Shown here piece by piece: positions 58,801 through 64,000 of a stretch of DNA of 64,000 nucleotides. The stretch lies in contig NW_024468528.1 in the NCBI RefSeq assembly GCF_001632365.1, positions 165,812 through 229,811 of the forward strand, written 5' to 3'. The notes below the pieces were generated by a model that worked only from the letters and a program-made list of their open reading frames with translations, had not been told where the DNA came from and made no database searches. Made by a program: the position numbers and the translations under genes. This DNA is from Laetiporus sulphureus 93-53 (taxonomy: Eukaryota > Basidiomycota > Agaricomycetes > Polyporales > Laetiporaceae). Each line of letters opens with the position of its first letter. The first letter of the stretch is position 1.

Positions 58801-59990
58801 CTAGTACTTCTCGAGATAAGCTGCATTGGACCGTGGAGCCGGCCACGGGACGAAGAACCTGCGTCAGAGGTATGCGATTGCGATTCTGGTTCCAGCAGTC
58901 TGCGAGCCGATCTTCCAAGGAAGGTTTGCAATCAGAATCTCAGGGTAAATGAAGCGGGGGAAAAAGGCGAGCTCGGCGAATTCGTCCTCTACCCTATAAT
59001 TGCATCGTATTCTGATGTGAGTAGCCGCGACGTCGCAGGCGTGCATATGCGACACTGATGTCTTGTGCTTTCCTTCATTCTGCTCCCAGAAGATGCGGTG
59101 ATAAGCTGGGTTGGATCGAAACGCCGATAACGGACTGTATTGTCCTGGTGATCAGTACATGAACAATTATCGCGGATCGTGCCGCGTAGAGCAGGGCTGT
59201 ATACACTATCTCAGTGAGATCAACGCTCAGTGGTTGGCTCCTTGGGACGCATGACAGGCCGGATCCAAGAGAGACATTCCGAGATGAAATGGCTGTGGCG
59301 CAGCAATGAATGATCTCCGATGTGTGTTTAGGTGTTGGTCGTCCGGCAACTTGCATGGGCGAAGCGAGCTGTCGACGGCAGTATTCGGAGGTGATTTGTG
59401 CTGGTAACTACTGATGGTCTGGCACCAATAGCAAATTCCCGCACCGTCGGTGTGCGAGCACCGTGAACCGGGGTGGGCGGCGGGCCTTCCACTACGCAAC
59501 CGGCGCAAAGCTCCGCTATGATCCTGGTACGGAACATTCCCATACATGGAAGAGTGCGAGCTTAGCTCAAGTCAACGGGCGAAATGGCGGATGAAGGCCG
59601 GAAGCGCCCGGGGAATTGATCAGTGCAGTCCGGCCGATCATGTACTCGCGGAAGCATCTCGCCAGTTTTCTCGGAAGAATAGTATGTCCGTTCTCCTCCT
59701 TCCCGTCGCCGGTATCTATGTATCCGACGCCAATAGGCTGTCGTCAGTGCATTCAATCGCATAGGCGTTGTTTGCAACAAAATGGGGATAGTCCCCTCCT
59801 GATGAAGTCACGCCAGCTTCGCTTAGGTCCTCCGTTTGGTAACAGCGTCTGGGCTGTACTCGCCAGAGAAAGAGAGCCCAGCTCCGTCCAAATGAATCTT
59901 CGCGTCTATCTCGACAATGGTAAACGGTGACGACGTTCGTGTGTTCGTGCTTCCCGAGTCTGCAGTTCGAAGCCGAAGAGGTACGGCGTC
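55837..59990. other. Long gene-poor stretch
   Basis: No domain, splice-consistent gene or repeat could be supported over more than 4 kb. The many frames of 60-160 codons overlap on both strands as expected of GC-balanced non-coding DNA. It may hold non-coding RNA or old, unrecognisable elements. Confidence 0.45.
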
Positions 59991-60242
59991 GTCTGCACAC
60001 GGACTTGCTTCTCAGGCTTGAGCCAGCCCCCCGTAACGGCAATGGCCGTGGACGTATTTGGGTCGTGACTTCCCGTAGTGCCCTTTGGAAGGACCCCCGA
60101 CAACAGGTGCGGAGCCCTGATCCAAATTTCTGGGAATTGGTGCTCGGCAAGCAAGGGCCGAATTTGTCTGAATGGCGAAGGCCTCAGCTAGGGTGAGCAG
60201 ACCAAGTATGAATGCCGAAAACACTTTTTTTCCGTCCGCCAT
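59991..60242 (-). CDS. Possible start of a small secreted protein
   Basis: ATG at 60242 opens MADGKKVFSAFILGLLTLAE followed by AFAIQ, which looks like a signal peptide with a cleavage site after AFA. The frame runs to a stop at 60012. A second frame (TTGSHDPNTSTAIAVTGGWL) downstream also looks coding, so an intron or a frameshift near 60110 is possible. No family is recognised. Confidence 0.3.
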
Positions 60243-60759
60243 CGCGACCTCAACGATTGCCAGGGGTCCTTCCTCGGAAGATCAGACGGCTTGACGCTGA
60301 GATCGCGTGATTGCCTCTCGCTCGCTACAGATCATCTTCGCGTTCACCCGTCTCGGCCCTACACTGTCAGCGGGCAATCTGAGATGTGTGCAGAGCTGCA
60401 GGTGCGTGGGGAGCGCCGCGTATGCAGAGTTCCTTAGTGCTGCCCTGATTCACAGGCTCGAGGCGTGCCAAACGCCAGCGGGATGTATCTCTCCCTCGCC
60501 TTCTGTCTTCGGGCCTCGCCGCAGGGAGTTCCCCGGAACACCATCTTCTGCCCGAATTTCTCATCCCCTTATCCTTGGTAGCGACATACTTATAAGCCGT
60601 CTCTGATGCACATCACGTCCCACCGTCCCCTCGGCTAATTGAGCCTCTGATCCTATAGCCTCCGCGCGGCTCGCTGCATCCAAGCCGTGTGCCATCGCTT
60701 CTAAGCCAGGGACACGCCTTCCCCTTTCGACCGCCATCGTTTGCTTGAAAAACGCACTC
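60243..60759. other. Promoter region of the methyltransferase-family gene
   Basis: Nothing coding is supported. Confidence 0.4.
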
Positions 60760-61709
60760 ATGCTGACCACCTTCTCGTCATTCGTCATGTCCCTCACCTA
60801 CGACCCTGCCTCTGCTGCGGCCCTCCTCAAAATCGCACTTGTGCTCGTCACGGGCCTCTCCGTGCACCTTTCGCTCTCCCCGCCCAACCCCCCGGCACCA
60901 CCAAAGCACTGTATCGCGCGCAAGACGCTCTTTGAGCGGTGTATACGATGGGTCACTTTCTGCAGTAAGGTTCGTGCCGCTCCACCTGACAACCGACTAT
61001 TTCACGAGGAATCTCCTTTGCCGCGCGATGTGCTCATTTCTGTTTCCAGATGATGGTGTGGATCGAGACCGTCTTTGACGCACTCGCCACAGCGGTCGCC
61101 GCATTCCCGTCACTACCCTTCGCCCCCCTCCTTGCGCCCCTTCTCTGCCCCTCACGGTCACCCGCGCTCACCTCACCATCACCGTTCCTGGTTCTCGGCA
61201 TGCTCGTCACACTCACCGGCGCGCTTATCCGCATGACCTGCTTCTACACGCTCGGACCGCTCTTCACCTTCGAGCTCGCGATCACCCCTACGCACTCCCT
61301 CGTCATGACGGGTCCGTACGCGTTCGTGCGCCATCCGAGTTATACGGGCGTGTACTTCACGCTGCTGGGCTCCAGCGTCGTCGCGCTCGCACCGGGCTCG
61401 TGGCTCCGCGAGTGCTGGCTCCAGCTCGGCTCCTGCTCCACGCAATTGAACTCGTTCGGTCTTGGCGTCGACGCGCGCGCCGTGCCATTGGCGGACGCGG
61501 TTGGTGGCGCCTGCCAGCGATCTTCCGGCGTCGGGACGTTCGTCGCGTGGTTCGCGCTGGGATTCTGGGTAGTGAAGGTCGCGTATGCGCTCCGCAGTAC
61601 GAACCACCGGCTCGCGACGGAGGATTCAGAGCTAAGGCGCGCGTTTGGGCCCGTATGGGAGGCTTATGCCGAGAAGGTGCGATATAGGCTCGTCCCGGGG
61701 GTCTACTGA
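60760..61709 (+). CDS. Isoprenylcysteine carboxyl methyltransferase-family membrane protein
   Basis: Exons 60760-60969 and 61050-61709 give 289 residues. Several hydrophobic segments (LLKIALVLVTGLSVHLSL; FLVLGMLVTLTGALIRM; VALAPGSWL; FVAWFALGFWVVKVAYAL) precede and flank the signature VMTGPYAFVRHPSYTGVYFT, where the RHP motif binds SAM in Ste14/ICMT-type enzymes. The C-terminus (LRRAFGPVWEAYAEKVRYRL) matches the family's E-x-Y-x4-R-x-R end. True ICMT methylates the C-terminal prenylcysteine of CaaX proteins in the ER; this may be that enzyme or a related lipid methyltransferase (mushrooms have several). An alternative Met lies 10 codons in. Confidence 0.85.
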
Positions 61710-64000
61710 GGTCGCGGTCGAGAGTCTGCCAGTGTAATGTGCCGGGCAGGTTGTGGTCGCCGATGTCGGTTGCGGGGGCTGGCTTGGGGCACCGCCTGAA
61801 CTATCTGGAGGCGCGGTCGGCGGTCGGGGTGGTGCAATGCTTGATCTGCCAATCACGACGCTGTATTGTTTATATATCGCGGGGCATGGCACGGGACTGT
61901 CCCTTGGTTAGTTAGTACAAGTACATATATAGACAAGCGCTCTTATCATGTAACACATACCGCTGCGATGATCTTCCTTCCTGTCCTATAGTTTACGCGT
62001 ACGCAGGCACCTTGTTAAATATTGACACACACGAATGACATGAAGCAGACTGATCTGCGCACGTTTATGGAAATTTCAGCATTTGAACGACACAATACAT
62101 GAGTACAAGTTCGCGGGGAGAATTGACAGAGCTATCTTACAAAGTTCTGTCAAAGTTGAAGGCTATCGTTCCACTTTTCACGAGATCGAAATTACCCTGC
62201 CCGATCCCGATCTACATATCAGTTAGGCGCGTTCAGTTCAGGCGTCCGGGCGCTAACGCAATCTGTGCCTTAACGATACTCCTGTGGCCCTTGTGAGTTC
62301 CCCGCTTCGGCAACGTGGGTTTGTGGTTTCTCTCGAGTCAAATGGCAGGCAGGGCTCGCGGGAAAGTCGGATGGTACTGGACTAGCCGCAGTATCTTGGC
62401 CTGGCTGTGCTGAAATTTCGGCCTGGAGTGCTCACGGGATGCCGGCATAATTGGACTGCGTGCATTGTGCAACGTAGCAGGTGCGGCCGTGTTGAATTAC
62501 AACATGCTTGCCAGCTGGACGGGTGGGTGAACTGCAAGGAATTTCAGTACTGCAGGTAGACTCAGGCTATGCTCGATGCGGTAGGAGAATTCAAATCATC
62601 TCGCAGCTTGAGAACAGCCGATTTTGCGCTCTGAGAGTGGCTTGTACAAGCCCGAAGTTCTCAGCGCAAGAAGTTAGCGGGAACGCCCAAAGCTGGAAAA
62701 CAAGGGGTTCTGAAACGTCCTGGACTTACTTCCATGAATCCGAGTGGCCGATCCCTGCAGATCAACTACTCTCATCAAGGATATCAACTTATCTCTCCCC
62801 ATCTGACTCCTTCATTGTTCAGACTCCTTATACGACGACAGCAAGACAACCCAAGCTGTTATCGGAGTGAGAAGTGAGCCTGTTCTTATTTCCCCACCTA
62901 ATGCACTCGCGAATGGGCAGATCTAAGCATGATAGGTCTAGGGACTGCCAATGCCTATTGGACAACCATTCAGGCAGTCCTTTTCGAGCTGAGCGCTGAA
63001 CGTTCTCCATTCTCCCCGTGTCGACGCTTAGTGTCCTAGAACGATAGTTTGACATTACAGGCGCCAGCGGGTATATTGCCATTCAATTAGCCTTGAAGCG
63101 CTGTAATAGCAAATGGAGCACTAAGGCACTCTTTTGGCGATTCACCTGGACACGAGCCAAAGCCTGAGGCCAGGGGTCGGACGTCCTCATATGACAGTGT
63201 CCGCGCCCTTATATGCCACCTACCTCATGCAACGGTCTGATTCATAGATTGCTGTGGCGGGAGGCCACAGTCTGATACCGAAGTCGACTAGTGACATGTT
63301 GACATCTCAGCGCCTACTAACGCGCCGAACCGCCCATCCCATTAGCTCAAGCTCACCCGCTACATCCATCGGCTAGAGCAGCATCAAGAACCTTACGGCC
63401 AATCCAACCCTCGTGGTAGATCTATGTGCACGGCCCCCGCACAGATTTAGCGACGCGATTGCCTTCATGTTCCGAGAACGTAGCCGAAGCTTAACGCTGC
63501 GCGTTTCAGTGTAGATTCGGGTGGCCGAGGAAGGTGCGTGCCGGACGGGCTTTTCGATCGTGGCAATGGCCGATGTTTTGCCGCTTGTACTCATGCTTGC
63601 AAGCAGGCTTTGCAGATTCGAATCGTCAGCCACTGCATTCAGCGATGACATAGATCTTCTCTTCAGCTACGGGCAGGCACACTGACGTCCGACGGAACAG
63701 ACTACAATAACGTCATTGCCGATACTCAAGAGGTCTATCTCGTGCATGCCGACAACGTGCTCCGTAAACTACCCTCATGTCATCATTATTCAACTGACGA
63801 GTTTTTTCTTCGAATAGACAGCCCGAGATATTGGACATACGAAAGTACAAGAGCATGTCAGTGCTCCATCAAGACGGCCGATGAGCGCCAAGATACCGAT
63901 ACAGTGCACTTAGTCTTCTGAAAAGGCGGCATACGAGGTCGTACAGGCGGCAGCCGATCCGATCTGGTGTGCGTGTTCAGATTTCGTTGTAGATTATTCA
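61710..64000. other. Right edge, no gene supported
   Basis: 2.3 kb with only short, overlapping frames and no conserved motif, repeat or splice-linked exons seen. Confidence 0.45.

Noticed and set aside
1..64000. tRNA, rRNA, CRISPR array, secondary-metabolite cluster
   Set aside because: No cloverleaf, rRNA core words or regularly spaced repeats were noticed; the two methyltransferases have no PKS, NRPS, terpene or P450 neighbours.

Overview
The window is nuclear DNA from a filamentous basidiomycete, most likely an agaricomycete. Genes are broken by many short GT-AG introns (about 50-70 nt), exons can be tiny (15, 12, 9 and 7 nt), genes lie densely on both strands, and the families include FunK1 kinases and lineage-specific zinc-finger proteins. 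No rRNA, tRNA, CRISPR array or intact transposon was seen. Exon joins were worked out by hand from reading frame, splice sites and family resemblance; no transcript data were available.

Left part (1-19 kb): a mariner-type MITE (949-1381), a small SAM methyltransferase (2419-3576), the E2 enzyme Ubc13 (4722-5629, minus), a giant COMT-like O-methyltransferase of about 1432 residues swollen by disordered inserts (8049-12901, minus), a decayed Dbp8-like DEAD-box helicase (about 13.7-14.0 kb), and a head-to-head pair of ER-associated degradation genes: a membrane CUE protein (15348-16267, minus) and a UBA-UAS-UBX protein of the Ubx2/FAF2 type (16534-19013, plus).

Middle part (19-38.9 kb): an accessory region. 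It holds three complete C2H2-type zinc-finger genes (A, C, D), a fourth with an unresolved 3' end (B), and a broken copy of D (E). They share a three-finger C-terminal block in which finger 1, and in most genes finger 2, begins Cys-x-Trp. Genes B and C share a duplicated block of about 2.5 kb (promoter plus the first four exons) fused to unrelated 3' halves, so at least one is chimeric. A 343-bp tandem repeat lies before gene A, a BTB/POZ pseudogene lies between D and E, and E is a decayed second copy of the end of D. This is the most unusual part of the window.

Right part (38.9-64 kb): mostly housekeeping genes. They are a FunK1 protein kinase (minus) divergent from a prenylcysteine oxidase-like flavoprotein (plus), two paralogues resembling the small subunit of serine palmitoyltransferase, a second MITE (46126-46515), gamma-tubulin complex protein GCP2 (minus), a trypsin-like protease-fold gene with two frame breaks, mitochondrial ribosomal protein uS4m, and an isoprenylcysteine methyltransferase-family membrane protein. 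About 55.9-60 kb and 61.7-64 kb contain no gene that can be supported well.

Functional themes: ubiquitin and ER quality control (Ubc13, CUE, UBX), and prenylcysteine chemistry (oxidase and methyltransferase). The genes within a theme do not form a cluster, apart from the divergent ERAD pair.
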